A model generated the notes under the pieces. It was not told where the DNA came from and ran no database searches. It saw only the letters and a list, made by a program, of their open reading frames with translations. This document shows positions 43,629 through 52,058 of a stretch of 64,000 nucleotides of DNA, in pieces. A program made the translations under genes and the position numbers. Each line of letters begins with the position of its first letter. Within the stretch, counting starts at the first letter, position 1. The DNA is from Moorena sp. SIO3I8 (GTDB lineage: Bacteria > Cyanobacteriota > Cyanobacteriia > Cyanobacteriales > Coleofasciculaceae), in the NCBI RefSeq assembly GCF_010692325.1, contig NZ_JAAHHW010000028.1, positions 1 to 64,000 on the forward strand, in the 5' to 3' direction.

Positions 43629-44648
43629 TTATTTGCCAAAGTAAGCTGGATACACAAAGGCAAAAGCTGTAGAACTGGGGATGGGAGTGCCATCGAATTC
43701 TTCTACTAATACAGTTTGAAGTTGGCTATCCCAACGTGCTCTAATTGGACGACCATTGAATTCTACAACTTTTTCGCCCACTTTTTTTAATTGGTCATGG
43801 ACAAATTGATAGCTAGCCCCAGAAAATTGGTTTTTAGGGGTTTGTTGATCCGCTTCCCACACATAGCTAACAATAGCTTTGGGATGGAGGGTAAGCCGTT
43901 GTTGATTTCTGACTGGGAAAATAATTCGCTTATCGGTATAGTAACTACCATAGGGATAACTGAAGTAATCCCGGTTATAACCTGTGTCAGTGGATAGAAT
44001 TTTACTGTTGGGATACTTGCTTAACCAAGCGCCAAGAGTAGTTTTGATCGCGGGAATTGTTTTAAGATTACGATTGACTTTAGCACCAATAATACCCATC
44101 CCCCAAGGTTGAGAGTAAAGGGTATCATCGGCACGGTCATACATCACTAGGCAACTTTGATAAAGTTTGCCTGTAACACCGTAGGTTGTATTGCTGCGAT
44201 TAAAAGCGACTATAGTATCACAAAGGGGACAATAGGATACACTAACATTAACTCCACCTACTGTGTCATTCACCAATTCATGCCAGTTCATGACCCCGAA
44301 AGGATAGGCTTTGGCTTCTCCATTAATTACCACACCAATCACAGTTTCTGTTTTAGAAAATGGTGTGGTTTGAGCCGTATCAAACTTAGGATTATCGATA
44401 CTAGGAATACCGTCTTTCGGGGGACCACCATTGAGGAGTTCCGTTAAATTAATGCGAGTGAATTTGGCTGGATTAAGGTTTTGTTTTTGGAGGTCAGTGA
44501 TTTCCTGGTCTTGGTTGTGGAGATAGGCAGTGAGATGGAAGTAACGGAGTTTGAAATTATCCCAGCTTCCGGCTTGTACGACTAGTGCCATCAAACACAG
44601 CCCGACTAAGGAAGTAGTGCTGAGGGCTATTTTAAGTAATTTATTCAT
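43629..44648 (-). CDS. DUF3179 domain protein, exported
   Basis: The start is put at ATG 44648 because it is preceded by GAGGA and followed at once by a signal peptide (KLLKIALSTTSLVGLCLMALVVQAG). The DUF3179 core shows DGIPSIDNPKF, VIGVVINGEAKAYPFGVMNWHELVNDTVGGV, SVSYCPLCDTIVAFNR (a CPLC motif) and YGSYYTDKRIIFP. The CPLC pair and nearby His/Glu look metal- or redox-binding. The biochemical role of this family is unknown. No operon partner is evident; the neighbours are a GT2 gene and a repeat-filled gap. Confidence 0.85.
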   Translation of the reverse strand: MNKLLKIALSTTSLVGLCLMALVVQAGSWDNFKLRYFHLTAYLHNQDQEITDLQKQNLNPAKFTRINLTELLNGGPPKDGIPSIDNPKFDTAQTTPFSKTETVIGVVINGEAKAYPFGVMNWHELVNDTVGGVNVSVSYCPLCDTIVAFNRSNTTYGVTGKLYQSCLVMYDRADDTLYSQPWGMGIIGAKVNRNLKTIPAIKTTLGAWLSKYPNSKILSTDTGYNRDYFSYPYGSYYTDKRIIFPVRNQQRLTLHPKAIVSYVWEADQQTPKNQFSGASYQFVHDQLKKVGEKVVEFNGRPIRARWDSQLQTVLVEEFDGTPIPSSTAFAFVYPAYFGK

Positions 44649-45117
44649 AATCCTCTTTCCCTGCCTAGATGTCACTGCTAACCTAAGGGTGTATCTCATT
44701 TTTGCTGTTTGACCCAATGGGTGGAACGGGCATCTTGCCTGTTAAAATTTTCGGACGGGCTGTCCCAAGGCTGAGGACGAAGCAGAAAATGAGTGTGAGC
44801 CCGTGGGTGGTGCGTTACGGGACGGGCTCTCCCAGGCGCTCAGAGGCGGAAAATCAGAGGCTTTCCGTGGGTGGTGCGTTACGGGACGTCCCTAACGCAC
44901 CCTACGCACCCTACGCACCTGGCACCCTACGCAACTGCCCAACCTCAGCATCAGGGGCTGTGGCTGGAATCCCTAACCTTAGGGTGAGGGGATAACATGA
45001 AACCAAGGTGAGTGATATCTGAGAATTGGATTAAGGATTGATAGCTCGACCATTTTCAAATCGATCATGAAATCCAATGGTGATTAAAGTCCGAAACCGC
45101 TACATGAGATTTACCCC
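44649..45117. repeat. Dispersed repeat, copy 1 (inverted relative to 54440-54680)
   Basis: The stretch from about 44688 to 44900 has segments GTTTGACCCAATGGGTGG, GGGCATCTTGCC, GGTGCGTTACGGGACGG and AAAATGAG that recur in the opposite orientation at 54440-54680. It contains no coding pattern. The GGTGCGTTACGGGACG unit is itself present twice. Confidence 0.75.
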
Positions 45118-45312
45118 CTAAGATTCCTCATCGATCCGATTACCAACATCAAAAACAATTATAAATTCCGCATCAGGCATCAATCGTTTCAGGGCCCATA
45201 AATGTCCCTCCGCATCCGATCGATTGCGAAAGCGAGCAACAACAACTCGCTGCATTTGTGGTAACAGCCGAATGATCACCCACGGATGAAGGCGTTCAGA
45301 ATAGGTCATCAT
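45118..45312 (-). CDS. Small conserved protein, paralogue of 35479-35694
   Basis: The 64-residue product reads HPWVIIRLLPQMQRVVVARFRNRSDAEGHLWALKRLMPDAEFIIVFD, with the same residue pattern as the protein at 35479-35694. The start ATG has a GGAG ribosome site upstream (minus strand, AAGGAGATACTTTC). It is soluble with no signal. The conserved pattern across two genes indicates selection on the protein. Function is unknown. Confidence 0.72.
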   Translation of the reverse strand: MMTYSERLHPWVIIRLLPQMQRVVVARFRNRSDAEGHLWALKRLMPDAEFIIVFDVGNRIDEES

Positions 45313-45491
45313 GAAAGTATCTCCTTGTGATAGGGGAGCCAGAGCTAGCCCGTAGAGATTGGACGCTTCCCGGGCTAGCTCTTGACTCTGGGCGTCTCAG
45401 CGCCCACTGTTATACTATAGCACAAAAAATATTCTATTATAGCATATTTTAAAATTTTGTAACAAATGGTCGGGAGTCGGGAGCAGGGACT

Positions 45492-45653
45492 GAGGAAAAA
45501 TTACGATTTCAATTACAACAACCGGAAGGATTTAGTAGTTATGGGGAAGTGCAACTTTGGTTAAAGGAATTGTGTGGCATGGATATACCCTATGCGACAG
45601 TATATAAATATGTGCGCACTCGTCTGAAAACTAAATTAAATAAGTTAAATTAA
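45492..45653 (+). pseudogene. IS630-type transposase remnant
   Basis: A short frame encodes EEKLRFQLQQPEGFSSYGEVQLWLKELCGMDIPYATVYKYVRTRL, which resembles the second helix-turn-helix of IS630-family OrfA. It has no start and no catalytic part. The flanks are repeats and a CTCCCTG tract, so the rest was lost. Confidence 0.65.
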
Positions 45654-45773
45654 ATTAGTTATAGTCAGTCACATAGTACAGCGTTTTTCATAACAATGAG
45701 GCACACACAATTTTTTTACCGTTTCCTATCCCCTGCTCCCTGCTCCCAAAAACCCAATAATTTTACATAGTGA

Positions 45774-46247
45774 TTATGATAAGCGTTCTATAATTATAGA
45801 AAGAAAAGAAAAAGTAATTATTATACCCACCAAAAAATAACTAATAAAGCTTTGTCCAAATAATAATAAAGTTCCAAATAAAAACATTCCTACCACGGGC
45901 AGTGGAATACCTTTGCACTGCCAATCTTTAGTTTGGATTCGATAAATGGCATAAACAAGGATTGGAATAATTATAAATGGCTTTAAAAGCGATTTATCAC
46001 TTAACCAGATATAGGTGCAAGGTAGAAGAGCAAAAGAACTAACATCTGCAATAATATCCAAGCGATGTCCCCATACCGTAACACACTCCAAGCGCCTTGC
46101 AAGATAGCCATCTAGTAAATCAGTAACTATTCCTATAGCAAGCATAGTTATTACAAATCTTAAATCACCGTAAATGCTAACTTGTACGCATACTCCCAGG
46201 GAGCCAATTAAGCGAACTAAGCTCAAGAAGTTTGGAATATATTGCAT
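45774..46247 (-). CDS. CDP-alcohol phosphatidyltransferase
   Basis: The 157-residue protein has about five membrane segments and the complete family motif, D-x2-DGxxAR-x8-G-x3-D-x3-D, as TDLLDGYLARR and VWGHRLDIIAD. Such enzymes swap CMP of CDP-diacylglycerol for an alcohol such as serine, glycerol phosphate or inositol. The gene overlaps by ATGA-type contact the upstream gene at 46247, a PS decarboxylase-like protein, so a serine substrate is the simplest guess. Base composition is very AT-rich compared with the surrounding genes, which fits transfer from another organism. Confidence 0.8.
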   Translation of the reverse strand: MQYIPNFLSLVRLIGSLGVCVQVSIYGDLRFVITMLAIGIVTDLLDGYLARRLECVTVWGHRLDIIADVSSFALLPCTYIWLSDKSLLKPFIIIPILVYAIYRIQTKDWQCKGIPLPVVGMFLFGTLLLFGQSFISYFLVGIIITFSFLSIIIERLS

Positions 46248-46699
46248 TATTCAGTCCAGTCTCCTATTCTCTGCCCTGCACTCAAAACTTGTCCGACTCT
46301 CAAAGATTCATCAAAATTTATTTTGCCTTGAATCTCCACTAATGAACCAAAGCGGATTTCAACAATTTTTTCAAGAGCAGACACTTGTTGTTCTTGCTTG
46401 ACTAATGGAAACAGTTTATAGGTAAGCAAACCTCCAAAAACAGTTACTAATAGTTTTGCTCCGCTATAACCTTGTAAAACAACTTTAACCTTAGGATTAT
46501 ACTTAACAGCCATCGGCAAAAAAGCAGGAATTCGCCAGCCTTTACTTGATTGAATTTCAGAAACACTACCTCTTACTGGTGAATAAACTGTGTGGGGATG
46601 AAGTGGAGAAATAAATACACGAATTAAAGCATTATTTTTCATAGTAACCAACTGTTTAAGATGAACAATAATCCCTGATGATGGAGCATAAACTTTCAA
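46247..46699 (-). CDS. Phosphatidylserine decarboxylase-like protein
   Basis: The 150-residue product has the PSD C-terminal layout: an early APSSGIIVHL region, IRVFISPLHPHTVYSPVRGSVSEI (the HxVYSP-type motif), and RFGSLVEI near residue 115, where the FGS serine would become the pyruvoyl group after self-cleavage (classical forms LGST or RFGSR). It lacks the long N-terminal region of bacterial Psd, like the short archaeal-type enzymes. It overlaps the CDP-alcohol phosphatidyltransferase gene at 46247, supporting a shared pathway: phosphatidylserine to phosphatidylethanolamine. Cyanobacteria normally lack this lipid. Confidence 0.75.
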   Translation of the reverse strand: MKVYAPSSGIIVHLKQLVTMKNNALIRVFISPLHPHTVYSPVRGSVSEIQSSKGWRIPAFLPMAVKYNPKVKVVLQGYSGAKLLVTVFGGLLTYKLFPLVKQEQQVSALEKIVEIRFGSLVEIQGKINFDESLRVGQVLSAGQRIGDWTE

Positions 46700-46744
46700 C
46701 TACTACTCTCCATTAATTCTTATTAATTGTTTATTAAGTAAATA

Positions 46745-47656
46745 TTATATCTTAGCTGCCGCAATAAGTGCTGTAATAATTGTTGAATATTGTACAATTG
46801 AAACAATAAACTCTTGAGTTGAAAACTTAACTGATTTCGTAAGAGTTTCTCTTAAATCGACCAATGCCTTAAGGCGCTCATAATCTGCCTTATTAGTTGG
46901 TTGTTTTACTATTTCACCAGCGATATGTTCATCAAGTTGTTTAAAGCTAGCATTCAACACGTTGGATAGCTTTATCTGAGCATAAACAGGCAACAGAAAT
47001 AGCAAAATTCCAAAAGTTATTCCTATGGAAAAAGCAATATCTTTGGGACTTATTAAACCACTCAAAAGTGTTGGCAGCCAGAATAAAAAAGGAAATAATA
47101 GCCAAGTAACTGATAAAGATGTAGAATTAATTGAAGAAGAAAGCTGACGACCATAAGAGAATACGTTACCAGGGTTTTCGTCTAACTTACGAAGTATATT
47201 TAACAGTTTTTCTTGGGATTTAGAAAGAAGATGACGTGCATTGTGAATCCAAAAAGTTATTATAAAAGCTGAAAATAAAGCATAAAATAACCTAATTACA
47301 GGATGATCACCATCAGCAATAATTTTGACAAAAGCATAAACTACAGTCAATATTAAAATAATACCAATAATTAACCAATCAACTACATTTAGCCTACTTA
47401 ATTTTCTTTCACGAAGTATTCTAGTAACTTGAATTATTGAAAAGGTTATTACAACTAATGTTAGTGTCAGCATTTCTAATAAGAACAAAATTAAACTAGG
47501 ATTTGGCAGCTTTTTGAGCCAATCTATATCATTAATCCATGGAGGTTCACCAAAAGTAAAATACGTAACAAGTAAAAATATATATGGTAAAGTAACTAAT
47601 ATACAAAAAGTAATCAGAGGTCTTAGAGGATATTTACTATGTCTGAACATATTCAA
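46745..47656 (-). CDS. Multi-pass membrane protein of unknown function
   Basis: The 303-residue product has six or seven hydrophobic segments (near 15-35, 55-75, 90-112, 125-140, 180-200, 210-230 and 280-300). A polar loop (about 143-170: ARHLLSKSQEKLLNILRKLDENPG) and another (about 240-275) lie between. There are no motifs I can name. It is the first gene of the three-gene AT-rich block with the phosphatidyltransferase and decarboxylase-like genes, 45 bases apart, so it may serve lipid handling, for example transport. Confidence 0.6.
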   Translation of the reverse strand: MNMFRHSKYPLRPLITFCILVTLPYIFLLVTYFTFGEPPWINDIDWLKKLPNPSLILFLLEMLTLTLVVITFSIIQVTRILRERKLSRLNVVDWLIIGIILILTVVYAFVKIIADGDHPVIRLFYALFSAFIITFWIHNARHLLSKSQEKLLNILRKLDENPGNVFSYGRQLSSSINSTSLSVTWLLFPFLFWLPTLLSGLISPKDIAFSIGITFGILLFLLPVYAQIKLSNVLNASFKQLDEHIAGEIVKQPTNKADYERLKALVDLRETLTKSVKFSTQEFIVSIVQYSTIITALIAAAKI

Positions 47657-47822
47657 TAACTCAGCTGTTTAAAATTTTTGATAATTAATTAATTAATTAA
47701 TTATCGTAATTTTTATCAAAAATATTTATTATATTTATTAATTGAAATATAGCCTTATTAAATATTTAGTTATCCCCCAGATTATAATACATAAACATCG
47801 TAAAATCTAAGCTACTAATTTA

Positions 47823-47919
47823 ATACAGCGTTCCCATGGTTTGTGAGGTACACCTGAGTCTTAGAAGATAGGGGTTTCATTCCTGAATCTGTACCTCACA
47901 GGAGCTAGAAACGCTGTAT
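47823..47919. repeat. Inverted-repeat element, MITE-like
   Basis: ATACAGCGTT (47823-47832) and AACGCTGTAT (47910-47919) form the ends; TGTGAGGTAC (47842-47851) and GTACCTCACA (47891-47900) form a second pair inside. The rest of the 47657-48207 gap is AT-rich without a gene. Similar ACAGCGTTTTTCATA sequences occur near 9797 and 45680. Confidence 0.7.
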
Positions 47920-48207
47920 CACTGACCATTGTTACTGTGCTATGTTTCAGAAGCTTAAACATAGCCAATGAGTTCTTGAGGCGTTGGCTAGATAATACAT
48001 GTTAGTCATGCACTAGCCTTGCTATTGGTCTTGCTCTACAAAACCAATGGGAGAGACATTTTTTCGAATTACTACTTTCAAAATACTAGTGGGCTAACTA
48101 TAACATACGCAGTATTGCTATAACTTCAGCCAATTCATTGATATTACTAAGCTATTTGGCTTAGTGTTGAGGTATTATAAGTTATTATTAATTTATTGAT
48201 TATATTG

Positions 48208-48525
48208 TCAATGTTTAATTTTCACCAAACTAAGGTCAATATCCTTGACCTTAGTACAGCCACTCAACGCCATCGCTATATCCAATTCATCCCGTAACAA
48301 TTGCAAGACATGGCGTACTCCCGCAACTCCTGCTACAGCTAATCCCCATAATACCGGACGACCTACCAACACGGCTGATGCACCCAAGGCTAGGGCTTTG
48401 AGGACATCAGTTCCTCGACGGATACCTCCATCGATTAATACCGGTAGATGATTTCCCACAGCTGCGACCACTTCAGGTAAGGCATCGATGGATGCGAAAG
48501 AGCTTGGGATTTGCTTTGATGACAA
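48208..48525 (-). pseudogene. Fragment 1 of an alpha-hydroxy-acid oxidase gene (3' part)
   Basis: About 95 residues, [38 protein letters not shown] to the end, match the C-terminus of the intact gene at 52059-53195 almost exactly, including the DGGIRRGTD phosphate-binding segment. Homology stops at about 48496, where an unrelated short N-terminus (SSKQIPSSF) begins. The 3' flanking DNA (from about 48100) is also related to the flank of the intact gene. It cannot be a functional enzyme. Confidence 0.85.
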
Positions 48526-48569
48526 ACAGCTCAGTTTTTAATTAGTAAAATCAAGATAATATAGACAGT

Positions 48570-49115
48570 TTATTTAACTAAAATGCTACCTTCTCTTACC
48601 AATTCGCTAACTTTACCTGGCATTCTGCAACGAAGATAGCGTGGTTGTACCCCGATAGAGCATGACGTTTCAAAGTCCTCACTTTTGTTTATCCAGCCGC
48701 CAACGCATTTCTTTAAGGCAAAAGTATTGGTCCAACATAATCGAACAGACCATCTAGCAGTGATTGGTACACTTCCATTACTAATCGAACCTCTGCTCAG
48801 AGAAGAGACTTTGATGTTACTAACCCACTTCTCTTTTGATTCAACATTGAAACTAGGATTAGCAGATATGAAATTATCAAGCTCTTGTCCGAGAGTGCCT
48901 GTTTCCGGAAGGCGTACAGAAAATATTCCATTCTCAAAGTTTGCACTACGTCCAGATGCAATCAAAACATCATTGCTTTGACCTATCCCTTCACTGGTCT
49001 CCTGACTAGGAGATGTATAGGCAAAGGTTTCCAGTGGTTTGGGAATATCTACTACGGCTAAAGTGGTGATAATGGATGCTAAACCAAGGGTGCTTAATAA
49101 GTTCGGTAGTTTCAT
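48570..49115 (-). CDS. Exported hypothetical protein
   Basis: The 181-residue product starts with a signal peptide or membrane segment (KLPNLLSTLGLASIITTLAVV). The mature part has DVLIASGRSANFENGIFSVRLPETGTLGQELDNFISANPSFNV and four to five cysteines in the second half. No family is recognised. It lies between two oxidase fragments, all on the same strand, so it was probably trapped by the same duplication process. It has a normal composition for a real gene. Confidence 0.6.
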   Translation of the reverse strand: MKLPNLLSTLGLASIITTLAVVDIPKPLETFAYTSPSQETSEGIGQSNDVLIASGRSANFENGIFSVRLPETGTLGQELDNFISANPSFNVESKEKWVSNIKVSSLSRGSISNGSVPITARWSVRLCWTNTFALKKCVGGWINKSEDFETSCSIGVQPRYLRCRMPGKVSELVREGSILVK

Positions 49116-49615
49116 TAATTTTTCGGCATTTTGAGGATTTTAGTGTTTTGGTAATAGCACCCTATTTATTCTGATCAAAAATTGATATAGCTCTGGATTT
49201 ATAGCGATGCAGCGCCGCCAAAGGGGGTTTCCCCCATGAGCGACTGCATCAAGAAGCGTTTATCCTCGCTATGAGGTAGGCTTTTAAACCTCAAAGTCCC
49301 CCTTGATAAGGGGGACCAACGGGGGATCCCTTTGTACCTCATGGCATAGAGAATTGCTATATTTCAGTTTCCAATAGATAAATCGATTAATATCAAACCT
49401 TATATAACTCTTATCATCACCCTGATAAGTGGCGGTAATTTAGTGAGATAGTATCAAAATATTCCCAATAAATAGTAATTTATATAGTGATTTTTCTAAT
49501 CAAAGATAGCATACCTATTATTTCTATAATGTCAGCCAAGTCATTGATATTACTAAGCCAAATGTATTATTAGTCATTAATTAGTTGGTGACTAGTTATT
49601 GGTTAATTACTCTGG
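49116..49615. other. Intergenic region with a dispersed repeat and duplicated flank
   Basis: A repeat with TCAAAGTCCCCCTTGATAAGGGGGA (49291-49315) is found again at 56168-56192. The part from about 49410 resembles the DNA at 51870-51940 next to the intact oxidase gene (TGATAAGTG...TAGTATCAAA..ATT..CAATAAAT), showing that the duplication includes intergenic DNA. Confidence 0.6.
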
Positions 49616-49939
49616 TCAATCTTTAATTGTCACCAAACTAAGGTCAATATCCTTGACCTTAGTACAGCCACTCAACGCCATCGCTATATCCAATTCATCC
49701 CTTAACAATTGCAAGACATGGCGTACTCCCGCAACTCCTGCTACAGCTAATCCCCATAATACCGGACGACCTACCAACACGGCTGATGCACCCAAGGCTA
49801 GGGCTTTGAGCACATCAGTTCCTCGACGGATACCTCCATCGATTAATACCGGTAGATGATTTCCCACAGCTGCGACCACTTCAGGTAAGGCATCGATGGA
49901 TGCGATCGCACTATCCAATTGCCGACCCCCATGATTCAA
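49616..49939 (-). pseudogene. Fragment 2 of an alpha-hydroxy-acid oxidase gene (3' part)
   Basis: The fragment encodes [21 protein letters not shown] and continues to the same C-terminus as the intact gene, slightly longer at the 5' side than fragment 1. It keeps the NHGGRQLDS active-site region but lacks all residues before it. Homology to the intact copy ends at about 49938. It is a second partial copy, not a gene. Confidence 0.85.
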
Positions 49940-49967
49940 TTACAGTCAGTCAGTATAGCTAGCTCAC

Positions 49968-50834
49968 CTACTCGATTGCTAGAGATTGGATTCTCTGTTT
50001 GTAAGCATCACTGTCTAAGCCATCACCATCATTGGGATCCCAACCTTTTCTGTTGATTATTTCTTTTAGGGTATCAAGGCGTTTTACTGTTTCTGGGTGG
50101 GTTCTTAACATTGCAGGTTGATTGGTGGATTTTTTTTCTATGGTTATTAATTTTTGGAGAAATCCAGTCATGCCTGAGGAAGCGTAGCCAGCACCGTGCA
50201 ACATTTCTAATCCCTTGCGATCCGCTTCATATTCCTGCTGCCTTCCTCGGGGAAGAGAGAAGGCGATATCCTCAAGAAGATTTATAATTGTCCCATACTC
50301 GATTTCAGTAAAGTTGTTGTCTTTGATAATCTGGCGCAGCTTCTCTATACTGTGTTTGCTAGTAATGTGAGCTATTTCGTGAGCTATCACTGCAGCTAAC
50401 TCAGCTTCATTTTCTACCCCTTTCAGCAAGCCAGTATGAACATAAACAAAGCCACCCACCAAGGCAAAGGCATTTATAGTGTTGTCCTTGACTACTTGAA
50501 AGGTATAGGGAAAATTGGGGCGATCGCTATAGGGGATTAATCTCTGACCAATGTCTTGGACGTATTCAGTGATTTTGCGATCGCTATAAATCTCCAGCCC
50601 TTGATCAACTTCTTGTTGATTCAAACACTTACCCAGCTCTACTTCTTGTTGATCAGAAATGGTGATTAACTGAATTATCTCAATTCCTGCATCACCATCT
50701 AACCCACATGAGCCAAATGCTGATGAGGTATTGGGTAACCCTACCCCTAGACCCAGTCCCACAACTACCAGAATCAGCAGGTAAAACCATCGACGATGGG
50801 AAGCACGCTTAATCCAAGAGAATGGGTTTAACAT
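49968..50834 (-). CDS. M48-family metalloprotease
   Basis: The 288-residue product has an N-terminal membrane anchor (about 14-33) and the zinc motif HEIAHITSKHS, with the downstream Glu ligand in RQQEYEADRKGLEML. It has the compact layout of M48 secreted or membrane-tethered peptidases, such as BepA-like proteins, which handle misfolded envelope proteins. The preceding domain has GQRLIPYSDRPNFPYTFQVVKDNTINAFALVGGFVYVHTGLL, the usual context. It lies between two oxidase fragments and next to a solute-binding protein, without clear operon sense. Confidence 0.9.
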   Translation of the reverse strand: MLNPFSWIKRASHRRWFYLLILVVVGLGLGVGLPNTSSAFGSCGLDGDAGIEIIQLITISDQQEVELGKCLNQQEVDQGLEIYSDRKITEYVQDIGQRLIPYSDRPNFPYTFQVVKDNTINAFALVGGFVYVHTGLLKGVENEAELAAVIAHEIAHITSKHSIEKLRQIIKDNNFTEIEYGTIINLLEDIAFSLPRGRQQEYEADRKGLEMLHGAGYASSGMTGFLQKLITIEKKSTNQPAMLRTHPETVKRLDTLKEIINRKGWDPNDGDGLDSDAYKQRIQSLAIE

Positions 50835-50879
50835 AGTCGTCTATTTGAATAATCAAAAATAGGCTTGTAAGTATTCATT

Positions 50880-50928
50880 ATTCAGCTTTCAGCAGTCAGC
50901 TTTCAGCAGTCAGCTTTCAGCAGTCAGC
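50880..50928. repeat. 14-bp tandem repeat (AGCAGTCAGCTTTC)n
   Basis: Three or more copies lie between the M48 and solute-binding protein genes. The unit is twice seven bases, in line with the heptamer families elsewhere. Confidence 0.85.
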
Positions 50929-50931
50929 GAT

Positions 50932-51807
50932 TTAGTTAGCACATTTTTCATAAGCAGCTTGTCGTAGACCTTGGTAATAAATAGATTCAACACCCAAGGA
51001 TTTTTCCAAAATTATCTCCCACCTTAAGTTAGTAATAAATTTATCAATTATTGTCTTCCATTCTATATCCTGATCCGGTAAAATTATTCCGTAAAAATCA
51101 CAACTTAACGGTCGGTCAGGAATTAAGGTAAAATCCTGGAATGTCAGCCCTTGTCTTAAGGCTTCTGCCATTAAAAGCATGCCATCACTGGCAAAAGCAT
51201 CAATATCCCGTTCGACAACATCTCTCAGAGCCAATTCTCGACCGTTAGAGCCTCTGTAACGAGTGTCTACTATTTCAGCTAATGGGTAGGTACTGGAGAT
51301 TAAGGGATGTGTATTTGAACCAGGAAGGACACCAATTTTTTTACCAGCTAGGGAAGTTTCAGGATTGAATATACCCTTCATTTCGGGTCTGATTAGAAAA
51401 TGTGTCCCGGAAAAATAAAAAGCAGTGGAGTAAGTAACTCCTGATAGTGGTGGAGCACTTTTGATCGTATTGGGTCCACAATCTAGATGTACCTTGCCAT
51501 TGGCTACCATCCCATAACGATTGTTAGGAGAGTCTTCGTCTAGAACAGATGGAATTGGCTCTAACCGAACAGGTCTATTGAGTACTTCACCAAAATAGTT
51601 GGCTAGAACATACATTTTAGTCATGCAGTAGCCTTGCAATTTGTCTTGGTCGTCTAGAAAACCAAAGGGAGCGGCATCTTCTCTAATTCCTACTTTTAAA
51701 ACACCAGTGCGCTTAATTTCTGACAAGACTGTTTCAGCTAAACTGGCTGAGGTAAACGTTAAAGATAAGATAATACTAACGGTGATAGTGGCTAGTTTAT
51801 TACTCAT
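50932..51807 (-). CDS. Family 3 extracellular solute-binding protein (amino acid type)
   Basis: The 291-residue product has a signal peptide (cleavage after SLAE), then VLSEIKRTGVLKVGIREDAAPFGFLDDQDKLQGYCMTKMYVLA, the N-terminal pattern of GltI/ArtJ-type binding proteins. KKIGVLPGSNTHPLI and AFASDGMLLMAEAL follow. It would bind an amino acid or related ligand in the periplasm. No permease or ATPase is adjacent; it may serve a transporter elsewhere or a non-transport role. Confidence 0.85.
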   Translation of the reverse strand: MSNKLATITVSIILSLTFTSASLAETVLSEIKRTGVLKVGIREDAAPFGFLDDQDKLQGYCMTKMYVLANYFGEVLNRPVRLEPIPSVLDEDSPNNRYGMVANGKVHLDCGPNTIKSAPPLSGVTYSTAFYFSGTHFLIRPEMKGIFNPETSLAGKKIGVLPGSNTHPLISSTYPLAEIVDTRYRGSNGRELALRDVVERDIDAFASDGMLLMAEALRQGLTFQDFTLIPDRPLSCDFYGIILPDQDIEWKTIIDKFITNLRWEIILEKSLGVESIYYQGLRQAAYEKCAN

Positions 51808-52058
51808 TTCTTTTTCGGATTTCAGACTAATAATTGCTTGATAAATCGCTCAAAGCTTATCTAACCCTGACGCTAACCTTGATAAGTGCTAGGAATTTAG
51901 GGGAATAGTATCAAAGTATTACCAATAAATAATAACCTTTTTTATGAAAATTAACATACGCAGTCTTGCTATAACTTCAGCCAATTGATTGATATTCCTA
52001 AGCTATTTGGCTTAGTCATCAGGTATTATAAGCTGTGATTAATTTATTAATCATATAG

